The notes: generated by a model not told the origin, from the letters alone. Shown: positions 53,661-63,033, numbered from the stretch's first letter. The stretch: 64,000 bases of DNA from Thauera sp. 28 (GCF_000310145.2 NZ_AMXA01000009.1:1-64000), one strand, 5' to 3'. A program made the numbers and translations.

Positions 53661-56435
53661 ATGCCGCACCGCCGCCCAAGCACGTCGCTCCGGATCATTG
53701 CCCTTGCAAGCCTGCTCGCCCTCGGCGGCTGCGGCAAGGACCTCTCCCCGGACGACTACATCCGCAAGGCTGCGGGCCATATCGACCAGAAAGCCTTCAA
53801 CGCGGCCTCGATCGAGCTCAACAACGCCTTGCAGCAGGCGCCCCAGAATCTGGAGGCACGCTGGCTGATGGCGCAAGTCGCACTCGAGCTCGGCGACGGC
53901 GACAAGGCTGAGCGCGACGCCCGACGTGCCATCGAACTCGGCATTGCGCGCACGGAAGTGCTTCCGGTTCTTGCGCGCGCGCTCCTGTTGCAGCAGGACC
54001 CCGCGCGCCTGCTCACGGAGACCTCGATCCTGCCGCAGGACGCCTCGCCGGAGGTCCAGGCAACGCTGCTCGCCCTGCGCGGCAAGGCGCTGCTGCTTCA
54101 AGGGGAAACCGAAAAGGCGGACGAGCAGTTCGCGCGCGCGCAGGAGATCGACATCGGCAACGTGGATGCGAGCATCGGCGCCGCCTTCGTACTCGCCACA
54201 CGCGGGCGGCTGGACGACGCCAAGGCGAGCTTGCGTGCGGCTGTCGAACGCCACCCCGACAGTGCAGACGCGTGGGCCTTGCTCGGCGATCTCGAGCTCG
54301 AACAGGGCAATTACGAGGCCGCGGAAGCCGCTTACGACAAGGCTGTCGCCAACCGCGCCTATCTCACGCTCGACCGCGCCAAGCGAGCCCATGCAAAACT
54401 GTTGCAGAACAAGGTCGAAGAGGCGCTCGCCGACCTCGCGCCGCTGTCAAAGGTTGCGCGCACGTCCTATGTCGCCTACGTGCGGGGCCTGGCCCATTTC
54501 CAGCAACAGAAGCTTGTGGAGGCGGCCAACGAGTTCGAGGTCAGCCTCAATGACGACCCCAACTTCATCCCCAACCGCTACTTCCTGGCCACGACGCGCC
54601 TGCTGTTGAACCAGCCTGAGCAAGCGCTCGTCCACGCCGACTTCATCCGCTCCCGTGCGCCGCAGTCGCGATCGGCGAACATCCTCGTCGGCGCGGCCCA
54701 GGCGGGTCGCTCGGACTTCGCCCTTGCAAAGGCACCGCTCGAAGCGGCACTCAAGGCCAATCCCGACGACACCCTGGCGTTGCAGATGGTCGCATGGACG
54801 GCACTTCAGGAAGGCGACGCCCCTCGTGCCCTGCTGCATGCGGAGCGGCTTGCCCGGCTTGCCCCTGATTCTCGCGAATCGCTCAACCTGCTGATGCTGG
54901 CTCAACTGATGGCCGGACAGCAGCTTCCCGAACTCGGCGCCGACAGCGAGGACGCCTACAGGACCTCCTTCCTGCTCGCTCTGCAATCCTTCAGGGATCA
55001 GCGCTATGACGAGGCGCGCACGCGCATCGCGGCCCTGCGTGCCAGCCACCCCGACCAGCTGGGACCACTCGGCCTCTCTGCCGCCATCGACCTTGCGACC
55101 GGTCAATGGGAAAGCGCCCGCGGCATCCTCGAGCAGGTTCTGCAACGTGACCCCGCCAATGCGAGTGCGCGTATCAACCTGGCCAGACTCGCCCTCAACG
55201 ACCGCGACTTCGCGCGCATCGACACGCTCATCCGCCCCTTGGCCGACCAGCGCCCGAACGACGAAGTGGTCGCACTTCTGCTGGTCGCGGCCGCACACGG
55301 CCAGGACAAGCAAGCGGAGGCGAACCGGATCCTCGAGCGCCTGCTGCAACAGAACCCGCGCGCGATCACCGCTCGCAGCCTGCTGGCGCGCCGCCACCTG
55401 AATGCTGGCACGCCGGACAAGGCCCTCGCGGTGCTGGGCGAACTCAGCCCCAAGCAGATCGAGACCACCCCAATCTTCCTGGAACTACAGGGCACTGCCT
55501 ACCTGGCCAAGGGCGATGCCGAAGCGGCACGCACCGCCTTCATGCACCTCAGCCGGATCGCCCCGGATGCGGCTTATGCACGCGTTCTGCTCGCCGAAGC
55601 ACTCCTGCAGCAGCGGGATTTCCGTGGCGCCCAACGCGAGCTGGCCGAGGCACTCCGCCTCAATCCGCGCCACCTTCCGGCGCGCATCGCCGAGTTGCGC
55701 TTCCTGACCCAGTCCACCCAACTCGAGAAAGCGGCCGGCGCCGCCTCGAAACTTGCGGCGGATTTCGGTGAGCTGCCCGAGGTTTTCGCGGCCACCGGTT
55801 GGCACGCCTTGGTGACCAGCGACTTCGCAAAGGCCGAGGACCTTCTTGGCAAGGCACTCGAACATTCGCCCCGCTCAGAACTTGCCCAGCAGTTCGCCCG
55901 CAGCCTGTGGGGGCAGAAGAAGCATGACGACGCCTTCCAGTTCATGAAGCGCTGGCTCACCGACCATCCGGACGATACCGGCATGCTGCTCCATCTTGCC
56001 GGCGCCCACCTGGAACTGGATCAGACGACGGAGGCCATCAGCGCCTACCGGAAGGTGCTCGAACGGCATCCCGACCATGTCCCGTCGCTGAACAACGTCG
56101 CCTGGCTAAGCCGCAAGAGCGCACCCGACGATGCCTTGCGATCGGCGCGCCGAGCCAACGAGCTTGCTCCCGAAGACCCGCACGTCCTCGATACCCTGGC
56201 CATGATCCACTTCGAGCGCGGCGACCTGACCCAAGCACGCTGGTTGCTGGACCAGGCACTCAAGTTCAACCCGGAGAGCGGCCAGGTTCGGCTGCATGTC
56301 GCCCAGGTGCAGGCCGCCCAGGGTGATGCGGCGGGCGCGCGAGCAACACTCGAGAAGCTCATCGTAGACGGCGTCGGCACCCGCTTCGAGGCCGAGGCGC
56401 GGGCGCAGCTTGCGGAGATTGGATCACACCGCTGA
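53661..56435 (+). CDS. prsT: PEP-CTERM system TPR-repeat lipoprotein PrsT
   Basis: The 924-residue lipoprotein has a signal peptide ending LALGGC (Cys at about residue 24) and then tetratricopeptide repeats over almost the whole length, for example AFNAASIELNNALQQAPQNLEARWLMAQVALELGD. The N terminus (LSPDDYIRKAAGHIDQKAFNAASIELNNALQ) and length are those of PrsT, the TPR protein associated with exosortase/PEP-CTERM and exopolysaccharide loci. GAGG lies 7 bases before the ATG. A PEP-CTERM protein gene sits 2 kb downstream. Confidence 0.9.
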   Translation: MPHRRPSTSLRIIALASLLALGGCGKDLSPDDYIRKAAGHIDQKAFNAASIELNNALQQAPQNLEARWLMAQVALELGDGDKAERDARRAIELGIARTEVLPVLARALLLQQDPARLLTETSILPQDASPEVQATLLALRGKALLLQGETEKADEQFARAQEIDIGNVDASIGAAFVLATRGRLDDAKASLRAAVERHPDSADAWALLGDLELEQGNYEAAEAAYDKAVANRAYLTLDRAKRAHAKLLQNKVEEALADLAPLSKVARTSYVAYVRGLAHFQQQKLVEAANEFEVSLNDDPNFIPNRYFLATTRLLLNQPEQALVHADFIRSRAPQSRSANILVGAAQAGRSDFALAKAPLEAALKANPDDTLALQMVAWTALQEGDAPRALLHAERLARLAPDSRESLNLLMLAQLMAGQQLPELGADSEDAYRTSFLLALQSFRDQRYDEARTRIAALRASHPDQLGPLGLSAAIDLATGQWESARGILEQVLQRDPANASARINLARLALNDRDFARIDTLIRPLADQRPNDEVVALLLVAAAHGQDKQAEANRILERLLQQNPRAITARSLLARRHLNAGTPDKALAVLGELSPKQIETTPIFLELQGTAYLAKGDAEAARTAFMHLSRIAPDAAYARVLLAEALLQQRDFRGAQRELAEALRLNPRHLPARIAELRFLTQSTQLEKAAGAASKLAADFGELPEVFAATGWHALVTSDFAKAEDLLGKALEHSPRSELAQQFARSLWGQKKHDDAFQFMKRWLTDHPDDTGMLLHLAGAHLELDQTTEAISAYRKVLERHPDHVPSLNNVAWLSRKSAPDDALRSARRANELAPEDPHVLDTLAMIHFERGDLTQARWLLDQALKFNPESGQVRLHVAQVQAAQGDAAGARATLEKLIVDGVGTRFEAEARAQLAEIGSHR

Positions 56436-56497
56436 GCGCTACGGCTTTCCAAGCGCAGCATCCAGTGGCCTGAGGGCAAGAGCAAGGAGAACCGACC

Positions 56498-57748
56498 GTG
56501 CCATCGAACACACCCCCTCAGCAAAGCTTGCTGGTCAGGACCTGGAACCTGCTGTCGAGCGCCCTCGGGCGATCGGCAAGCCAACCGCTGTCTTCCGCAG
56601 CACTCATTGCCTCGGCGATGGAGAAGAGCGGCAGCAAAGTGTCCTTGCCCGCGGATGCCGCAACAGGGCTGGAGCATCTGGTGGGCGCATTGAACGAGTC
56701 AGCGGACCTCCATCCGTTCGGTCGCTACTACGTCTCTGAGCTACTCGTCGGCTTGCTGAGCAACCACCTCAAGCTGATGACCTACCAGGCCGCACACCCG
56801 GAGGTCATCAACGCTCCGGTAAGCCGCCCGCTCATCATCCTGGGCCTGCCGCGGTCGGGAACCTCTTTCCTCTTCAACCTGCTCGCATGCGACCCTGAGC
56901 ACCGCTATCTCAGCAACTGGGAGACAACCGTTTCCCAGATGCCGCCCAGGCAAGCAACAGCCAGGGAGCACGACCCTCGGCGTCGAACAGGACGCTTTCT
57001 GATGGCGTTCCAGCGCTATCTCGCACCACAGCTGGAACACATCCACGAGTTCTACCTCGACGGCCCCGAGGAATGCACCCCGATCCTGATGCAGCGCTTC
57101 GCAACGCAGGCACTTGCGGGCATGTTCAACGTACCCGGATACTCCACATGGCTCGACCATGTGGACCACCGGCCAACCTACCTGCATCACAGAGGCGCGC
57201 TGCAGGTACTGCAAGCCACGTACCCCGCCAAGCGCTGGTTGCTGAAGTCGCCCGACCATCTGGCCGCCCTCGACTGCCTGCTTGACACCTATCCGGACGC
57301 CTGCCTGGTTCATCTGCACCGTGACCCGGTTCAGTCGGTTGCCTCCTGGGCCAGCCTCAATGCCGCATTCCGCGGCATATGCGCGTCACGCATCGACAAT
57401 GCGGAGCTCGGCCAGCAGGTGCTGCAGCGCCTTGCGACGGATATGGACGCATATCTGGCTGCACGCCGACGCCGGCCAGAACACGGCGTTCTCGATATCC
57501 CCTACAAGCGCCTCATCGCAGACCCGATGGGCACGGTGTCCGCCATCTACGGTCACTTCGGGCTTGAATTCGGAGGCAGCGCACGTTCGCAGCTCAGCGA
57601 TTTTCTCGCCAAGGACCGCGAAAAACCGCGCAGTCATCGCTACACGCCCGAGGACTTCGGCTTGTCGGGCGAGTCGATTCGGGAGCGGTTTGCGGACTAC
57701 ATGAGCACCTTCGACCTAGGGCCGGGCAAGCCAGCCAGCTCTGGTTGA
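56498..57748 (+). CDS. Sulfotransferase family protein
   Basis: The 416-residue enzyme transfers sulfate from PAPS. The 5'-phosphosulfate loop LGLPRSGTSFLFNLLACDPE is near residues 110-128 and the 3'-phosphate motif is VHLHRDPVQSVASWA. The WLLKSPDHLAALDCLLDTYPDA stretch is typical of the bacterial Sulfotransfer_3 group. The acceptor is unknown; in PEP-CTERM/EPS regions such enzymes may sulfate polysaccharides or peptides. The GTG start has AAGGAG 8 bases upstream. It follows prsT by 62 bases. Confidence 0.88.
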   Translation: MPSNTPPQQSLLVRTWNLLSSALGRSASQPLSSAALIASAMEKSGSKVSLPADAATGLEHLVGALNESADLHPFGRYYVSELLVGLLSNHLKLMTYQAAHPEVINAPVSRPLIILGLPRSGTSFLFNLLACDPEHRYLSNWETTVSQMPPRQATAREHDPRRRTGRFLMAFQRYLAPQLEHIHEFYLDGPEECTPILMQRFATQALAGMFNVPGYSTWLDHVDHRPTYLHHRGALQVLQATYPAKRWLLKSPDHLAALDCLLDTYPDACLVHLHRDPVQSVASWASLNAAFRGICASRIDNAELGQQVLQRLATDMDAYLAARRRRPEHGVLDIPYKRLIADPMGTVSAIYGHFGLEFGGSARSQLSDFLAKDREKPRSHRYTPEDFGLSGESIRERFADYMSTFDLGPGKPASSG

Positions 57749-57759
57749 GGCTTCGTCGC

Positions 57760-58353
57760 ATGAGACGCTGGACTCGCATGGCCCTGCCCCCAAAAGCCCT
57801 CGACCGGCTGGCGGTACTCACACCCTGCACCATACTGCTGAGCGCCGGGCTGGCACTGGCTGCAGCCCCCTTCGAAAGCGCCGTCCTGCCGACGGCGGGT
57901 CTGGCCAGCCTGTGCATCTGCACGCTGCTGGCGCACGCCTGGCGACGCGCCCCGGAGCTGGCTTGCCAGCGCACCGGATCAGACGTCCGCTGGGTCAAAG
58001 CCCACATCATCACTCACGTCGTCCCAGTGGGATTCGCGTTTGCGCACTTGAGCACGGGAACAACCCCGGCACCGGACCCAGCATGGATCGTCGGATTCGC
58101 GCTGTTCTTCTACTCGGGGCGGCGCACCTGGCTTGCACTGGAACAGGCGTTCAAGCGCCCGCTCTACGTCATCTTTAGACGCGGCAACAGCGCCATGCTG
58201 ATCACCACCACCACGCTCGCGGTCGTTGCGCAGCTCGCCGACGCCAACGCGATCAGCAGCTTCGTCGCGCGTGTCCTATCGATCTACCTGGTCATTCACC
58301 TCGCCCTTACCGGCCTGGCCGTTGCCCGTATCGATCGCGATCTGGGGCGATGA
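57760..58353 (+). CDS. Multi-span membrane protein of unknown function
   Basis: The 197-residue protein has about five hydrophobic segments (near 17-38, 42-60, 80-98, 106-124 and 146-190) and a basic ending. I do not recognise a family. The ATG at 57760 has TGAGG 9 bases upstream, overlapping the end of the sulfotransferase gene (stop 57748), so the pair is probably co-translated. An earlier TTG at 57745 is possible. Confidence 0.65.
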   Translation: MRRWTRMALPPKALDRLAVLTPCTILLSAGLALAAAPFESAVLPTAGLASLCICTLLAHAWRRAPELACQRTGSDVRWVKAHIITHVVPVGFAFAHLSTGTTPAPDPAWIVGFALFFYSGRRTWLALEQAFKRPLYVIFRRGNSAMLITTTTLAVVAQLADANAISSFVARVLSIYLVIHLALTGLAVARIDRDLGR

Positions 58354-58423
58354 ACGAAACAGGGGGGCCGGTCCGAACGGGGCACAAGGACGTACGAACA
58401 ACTGCGCACGCACCGCGAACGCA

Positions 58424-58460
58424 AAGAAGCCGCGGCTCCCTGAGGAACTCGCGGCTTCTT
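58424..58460. terminator. Bidirectional terminator
   Basis: AAGAAGCCGCG (58424-58434) and CGCGGCTTCTT (58450-58460) form an 11-bp perfect stem with a 15-base loop between the convergent ends of the membrane protein gene (58353) and the PEP-CTERM gene (58510). T-residues in the arms allow use in both directions. Confidence 0.75.
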
Positions 58461-58509
58461 CCACTTGGCGACCTTGCTTCAGGCTGCCAAGCCAGCACCG
58501 ATCACAGGA

Positions 58510-59514
58510 TCAGGCGGCCACTTTCTCTTCGCGACGACGACGCAGGCCACCCACACCCAGCGCAGCCAGCGCGCCGCCGAGCAGCACCAGCGTACCGGGT
58601 TCCGGCACCTGGGTGACGTTGACACTGGTCAGCGCCGCCAGCGTGAGCGAGTAGCGACCTTCCGTCAGACCCTCTGCTCTCAGCGAGAAGTTGGTGCCAG
58701 CCGTGCCCAGGCTGTGCTGAGCGGTCTCACTCGCCGGGCCAACACCCAGGGTAATGTTCAGCGACTCGCCCTCAGCAGCCGTACAAGTCAGGCCAATGCC
58801 GCACAGCAGGCCGGTACCGGCGCCGTTCGGGCTCCAGACGACGAGCGGGGCACCTTCACGCGACAGCGTGAAGTTCGTCGTCAGGTTGGCTTGGGCCAGA
58901 CCCGAGGTGAAAGGCGGGATGAGCGTGACATCGGCCTTCATCTCCGGATTGGCGACAAAGCTCAGGTTCATCACCGCCAGGTTGGTGTCGATCACGAAAT
59001 CGAACGTCCAGGTGGTGTTCGACTGGATGTTCGACGATGCCTGACCTGCACCCGAAACCAGAAGCTCGGCCTCGGCAACCTGCTGGCTTTCCGACGGGAA
59101 GCCATTCACCAGTTGGGCGGTGCTGATCTCGGCGTTCGAGTTGGCGTAGGTGCCGTTACCCTGACCGAGCAGCGTGTAGTCGTTGTTGGCGCGCGTGAGG
59201 CTGCTGCCCGGCGCGTTGGCGGCATTGACTGCCAGCACCGGCGGCACGGCGCTGCAGTTTTCCAGCAGGCTGCTGCAGGATGCGGCAAAGGCCTGGGTCG
59301 AACCGTTCAGCGTGGCGGAATCTTCCACGTTGAAGGTGAAGTTCGGGCTCAGGTTGGTGATGACAGCGCCAGTATTCTGGTTCACAAAACCGATCACCAG
59401 GTTGCTGACATCCAGCGACGAACCCGCGTAGACACTCGCCGAGGCCTGGCCCGCCGCACCCATTGCCAGGGCTGCCACCAACGCCGTCGCGAGCGATGTT
59501 TTCTTAAGTTTCAT
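58510..59514 (-). CDS. PEP-CTERM sorted surface protein
   Basis: The 334-residue secreted protein has a signal peptide (about 1-26, ending QASAS), a long Ser/Asn/Thr-rich mature region with a cysteine pair (CSSLLENC) and a C-terminal sorting tail: VPEPG at 303-307, a transmembrane stretch LVLLGGALAALGVGGL and a basic RRRREEK end. This tail is cut by an exosortase, not encoded in the window. GGAGG lies before the ATG, and a sigma54 promoter is at 59608-59623. Its surface role is unknown; other PEP-CTERM proteins act in floc or biofilm matrix. Confidence 0.9.
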   Translation of the reverse strand: MKLKKTSLATALVAALAMGAAGQASASVYAGSSLDVSNLVIGFVNQNTGAVITNLSPNFTFNVEDSATLNGSTQAFAASCSSLLENCSAVPPVLAVNAANAPGSSLTRANNDYTLLGQGNGTYANSNAEISTAQLVNGFPSESQQVAEAELLVSGAGQASSNIQSNTTWTFDFVIDTNLAVMNLSFVANPEMKADVTLIPPFTSGLAQANLTTNFTLSREGAPLVVWSPNGAGTGLLCGIGLTCTAAEGESLNITLGVGPASETAQHSLGTAGTNFSLRAEGLTEGRYSLTLAALTSVNVTQVPEPGTLVLLGGALAALGVGGLRRRREEKVAA

Positions 59515-59607
59515 AATGTCCTCCGTTATTCAAGTAGTACCGCAGGTATCGAGCGCTCGCGATCAAAGCTACCTTGCCAGCACTGCCGAACCGCTCGGAC
59601 AACATAA

Positions 59608-59623
59608 AGCAATCAGCATGCCA
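59608..59623 (-). promoter_or_regulatory. Sigma54 (-24/-12) promoter of the PEP-CTERM gene
   Basis: On the minus strand TGGCATGCTGATTGCT fits TGGCACG-N4-TTGCW with one change in the -24 half, and the GG and GC are 10 bases apart. It lies 94 bases upstream of the ATG. PEP-CTERM genes in Zoogloea-like bacteria are known to be under RpoN and PrsK/PrsR control. Confidence 0.78.
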
Positions 59624-59651
59624 GATTTACAAACCCCTTTTCTTTCATCCA

Positions 59652-59718
59652 CTTGAGAAAGCGGCATTACTCAAGCAAACCCTCCAGGCATGATGAGTGT
59701 AAAAATTCCCGACACTCA
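59652..59718. promoter_or_regulatory. Two inverted repeats upstream of the PEP-CTERM promoter
   Basis: CTTGAG/CTCAAG (59652-59657 and 59670-59675, spacer 12) and TGAGTGT/ACACTCA (59694-59700 and 59712-59718, spacer 11) lie 30-95 bases upstream of the -24 element, where an enhancer-binding activator such as PrsR would sit. The second could also be a weak terminator for the nitroreductase gene. Confidence 0.45.
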
Positions 59719-59745
59719 CTCGACCAGCCTGAAGGCATGGTGGAC

Positions 59746-60837
59746 CTAGCCCGGAGCCTCCGGGCGCTCGCCAAGCAAGCGTGCCAGGGGCAAGCGCAGC
59801 GAGCGCGCATGCGGCGTTGCCGAGCGGCCCACGCGGCAGAAGAACATGAAGGCATCGTCGGACGCAGCCGGGACCAGTTGCTCGAACCGCTCGGCGAGTC
59901 GTGCAGCCGCAGCATCGATGCCAGGGTGGGCGGAAAACGAACGTCCGGCACGCGCGTACCAGCGAAAGATGACCGGCGTCATCTCAGGCTGCAGGTGCAG
60001 CCCCTGCGCCTCCGCCGCCAGCCACAGCCGCTGCATCGCCACGCCGGCGGCGAGGTAGTCCTCGATACCTTGGGGCGAGCGCGGCGGCAGCAAGAGGATA
60101 TGGGCAGCGCAGCCGAGCGCAGGCAGCAGGTCAAGCTGGATGCGCGGCGCCACGGTGCCAAACAGATAGCGGTTGAAGAAATCCACCCGTTGCCAGCTCT
60201 GCATCACCCAGCGCATCAGCTTGGCGGTGGCGGGATCAACGCCGACCGCCTGATCGGGGATGCGATCGTCGCTGTACCGGGCGTTCCATTCAATGATGCT
60301 GCGATGAACCTCGAAGGCCTCGGGCGTGGTCAGCCTGATATGAGCGTTGGCCCACAGCAACCTGCCGACGGCCAGACGCTCGGCGAAGCGCTCGAACAGG
60401 CGCAGCCTGAAGGCCGGGCCAACGGCATCGACCAAGGCAGCACGCTGAGCGTCGGTGAGCGGCGTGGTGCGCATCGGCCGGCGCTGAACGACTCGGGTTT
60501 CGATGTAGCGCGCGAGCGGATCGGGCTCCACACTGGCATCGGCGAAGAAGCGCACATCGTAAACGGGGGCATCGTCCGCGCAACCGGGCCGGACGGACCA
60601 TTCGGTGCGCAACCCTTCGCAGCTGGCCGCCAGGCGCAGGGTCTCGAGCAGCGCGCCATGGGCAATCTGGCTGGCACGACCATCGAAATCATAGAGGACG
60701 TGGTCGCGGGTATCGAACCCACGCACCACCACATGGCCCTCGGCCGGGATCTCGAAGCGCCACGGTTGGGTGTTGTCGCCACTGGGCGCCCAGCGCGCGC
60801 GTTCGAGAATGCGGTGCAGCTGTTCACGACTTGCCAT
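59746..60837 (-). CDS. Nitroreductase-like protein paired with ThiF
   Basis: The 363-residue protein has a nitroreductase-type FMN-binding start (ARWAPSGDNTQPWRFE, residues 14-29), a substituted middle and later segments with GCAAHILLLPPRSPQGIEDYLAAGVAMQRLWLAAEAQGL, the usual C-terminal flavin contact region. It is longer than simple nitroreductases (about 200 residues). Its ATG overlaps the ThiF gene by 14 bases, so the two proteins are made together. ThiF-nitroreductase fusions exist (for example mycobacterial MoeY), supporting a joint reaction. Substrate unknown. Confidence 0.82.
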   Translation of the reverse strand: MASREQLHRILERARWAPSGDNTQPWRFEIPAEGHVVVRGFDTRDHVLYDFDGRASQIAHGALLETLRLAASCEGLRTEWSVRPGCADDAPVYDVRFFADASVEPDPLARYIETRVVQRRPMRTTPLTDAQRAALVDAVGPAFRLRLFERFAERLAVGRLLWANAHIRLTTPEAFEVHRSIIEWNARYSDDRIPDQAVGVDPATAKLMRWVMQSWQRVDFFNRYLFGTVAPRIQLDLLPALGCAAHILLLPPRSPQGIEDYLAAGVAMQRLWLAAEAQGLHLQPEMTPVIFRWYARAGRSFSAHPGIDAAAARLAERFEQLVPAASDDAFMFFCRVGRSATPHARSLRLPLARLLGERPEAPG

Positions 60838-61717
60838 GCTTGAGCGCCTCCTGCTTCATGCGTTGTAGCTGCATGCGACCAAGCCAGAGGCCGATGCGCT
60901 GCAGCGGATTGCGATGCCCACCCGGGCGCCAGGTGCGCTTGAGACGGCTCTGGTAGGCATCGAACTGATACCCCCAGGGCGCCTTGAAGACCTTGCCGCG
61001 GCCGAGCAACAGTTTCAAAGCCTCGACTGCGGTGATACCGGCGCACAGCTGGCATGCGGCGATGGTCGAAGGCCCCTTGCGCGCAGCCAGGTCAACCCGC
61101 GACGGATCGGCCAGGTAGGCGCGCTGGAGCATGCCCGGCGACAGGCCAAGCAGGAATCGCAGCGCCATCTCATCCTCATCGCAGCCCTCGAGACCAAAAT
61201 AGTCCTCGAACGACATGCTGTCGGGCGCAAACACGAGCACGGCAGCCCCCATGCCGAGCGGGGCTGCCGTCACCGCTGGAATGCCGCGACGATGACAGGC
61301 GGCGAAAACGGCTCGCCGAGCGGCAAAGGCAAAGAAATCCAGACCGTCGACGTAGAGGTCGACGTCCTCCAGGAAGGCATCGAGGCTATCCTCGCCGACT
61401 CCCTCGGGAAAGCAGCGCAGATCGACAAGGGGATTGATGTCGCGCGCCATGCGCGCCAGGGCATCAACCTTGGGTTCGCCCAGCGTGCTCATCATCGCGC
61501 CGGCCTGGCGATTGAAGTTGACGATGTCGAAACGGTCAAAGTCGGCGATGCTGAATGCACCGATGCCAAAGCGCGCGAGGGTGAGCAGATGAACGCCACC
61601 AACCCCCCCCATGCCGGCAATGGCGATGCGCCGCGAGCGCAAGGTCTGCTGCTCGGCCTCGGTCACCCAGCCGATGTTGCGCGAGAATGCCGCGCTGTAG
61701 TCGAATTCTGGCCGCAT
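60824..61717 (-). CDS. ThiF/E1-like adenylyltransferase
   Basis: The 297-residue protein has the E1/ThiF adenylation fold: nucleotide loop IAGMGGVGGVHLLTLARFG near residue 34, IADFDRFDIVNFNRQ with the conserved Asp, Asn and Arg, the Lys in GEPKVDALARM and the Asp in LYVDGLDFFAFAARR. CxxC zinc motifs of MoeB/ThiF are absent apart from one CQLC, so it may not accept the usual ubiquitin-like partner. The ATG at 61717 has GAGGGGG upstream. It is followed by the overlapping nitroreductase gene and is divergent from the ABC permease genes. Confidence 0.88.
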   Translation of the reverse strand: MRPEFDYSAAFSRNIGWVTEAEQQTLRSRRIAIAGMGGVGGVHLLTLARFGIGAFSIADFDRFDIVNFNRQAGAMMSTLGEPKVDALARMARDINPLVDLRCFPEGVGEDSLDAFLEDVDLYVDGLDFFAFAARRAVFAACHRRGIPAVTAAPLGMGAAVLVFAPDSMSFEDYFGLEGCDEDEMALRFLLGLSPGMLQRAYLADPSRVDLAARKGPSTIAACQLCAGITAVEALKLLLGRGKVFKAPWGYQFDAYQSRLKRTWRPGGHRNPLQRIGLWLGRMQLQRMKQEALKHGKS

Positions 61718-61785
61718 CTCGGCCCCCTCGTTCCAAGTCCGCCGAGAGGCTATCATAGACTTACTTTTCGACCACACGAACGAGC

Positions 61786-63027
61786 ATGCTCAACGAAGCC
61801 GCAAATCGCGCCGCGCGTGCGACGCTGGTCGCAGCGCGCAACCTGTTCCGGCAGCGGCGGCGGGCATTGCTCGCAATGCTCATCATCTGCGGTGGGGTGG
61901 TCACCTTCGTGCTGGCGGGCGGATTCATCCACTGGCTGCTCGACAACATGCGCGAGTCGACCATCCATTCGCAGCTCGGCCACATCCAGGTCATCCGTCC
62001 GGGCTATTTCAAGAAGGGGCTGGGCGACCCCTACAGCTACCTGCTGCCGTCGGGCACGGAAGCGGTGAGCGCGCAGCCGCCGCAGGGCATGGTCACGATC
62101 ACGCCACGCTTGTCCTTCAACGGTTTGCTCAGCAGCGGCGACAACACCATTTCATTCATGGGCGAGGGCATCGACCCCGAGCGCGAGGCATTGGTGGGGC
62201 GCTCCATCCGCATCGTCGCCGGCAGCAACCTGGACGGCACGAATGACAACACCGTGCTCGTGGGGCGCGGGCTGGCTGCCAACGTCGGCGTCCAGCCCGG
62301 CGACACCGTGGTGCTGCTGGCGACCACAGCCGAGGGCGGACTCAACGCCGTCGAACTGACGGTGGCGGGCCTGTTCGGCACCACCGTCAAGGCCTACGAC
62401 GACGCAGCGCTGCGCGTGCCGATCGAGACTGCACGCAAGCTCATGCGAGTCGAGGGAGCGACGAGCTGGGTCGTGCTGCTCGAACGCACGGCCGACACGG
62501 ACGCTGCACTCGCATCATTGAAGGCGCGACTCCCCGCCAACGAGTTCGAACCGATTCCCTGGTACGACCTGGCTGACTTCTACAACAAGACCGCGGAGCT
62601 GTTCACCCGCCAGGTCGGTGTGGTGCGCATCCTGATCGCGCTGATCGTGGTGCTGAGCATTTCCAACACCTTGTCGATGGCGGTTGTCGAGCGCACGGGA
62701 GAAATCGGCACGGCAATGGCGCTGGGCGTGCGCCGTGCGGGCATCCTGCGCATGTTCCTGACCGAGGGGGCGCTGCTCGGAGTGATCGGCGGCGCAGTCG
62801 GGGTCGGTCTCGGCTTTCTGCTCGCCACCGCGATTTCGGCAGTGGGCATCCCGATGCCCCCCCCGCCGGGCATGGAGACCGGTTTCACCGGCCGTATCTC
62901 AGTTCCCCCGACGCTGGCATGGGAGGCCTTCCAGCTCGCCTTTGCGACCACCCTGCTCGCGAGCATCCTGCCAGCCTGGAAGGCATCGCGGATGAACATC
63001 GTCGACGCACTCCGCCACCAGAGGTAA
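61786..63027 (+). CDS. ABC transporter permease, FtsX/MacB family
   Basis: The 413-residue inner-membrane permease has one N-terminal helix (about residues 22-45), a periplasmic domain (about 46-275) and three C-terminal helices (about 280-300, 325-350, 375-395) in the FtsX pattern, with ISNTLSMAVVERTGEIGTAMALGVRRAGILRMFLTEG. Such pairs work in lipoprotein, macrolide or lipid export. It is followed after 6 bases by a second, related permease. No ATPase gene is visible; it may lie beyond the window. Confidence 0.9.
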   Translation: MLNEAANRAARATLVAARNLFRQRRRALLAMLIICGGVVTFVLAGGFIHWLLDNMRESTIHSQLGHIQVIRPGYFKKGLGDPYSYLLPSGTEAVSAQPPQGMVTITPRLSFNGLLSSGDNTISFMGEGIDPEREALVGRSIRIVAGSNLDGTNDNTVLVGRGLAANVGVQPGDTVVLLATTAEGGLNAVELTVAGLFGTTVKAYDDAALRVPIETARKLMRVEGATSWVVLLERTADTDAALASLKARLPANEFEPIPWYDLADFYNKTAELFTRQVGVVRILIALIVVLSISNTLSMAVVERTGEIGTAMALGVRRAGILRMFLTEGALLGVIGGAVGVGLGFLLATAISAVGIPMPPPPGMETGFTGRISVPPTLAWEAFQLAFATTLLASILPAWKASRMNIVDALRHQR

Positions 63028-63033
63028 GGCCGC

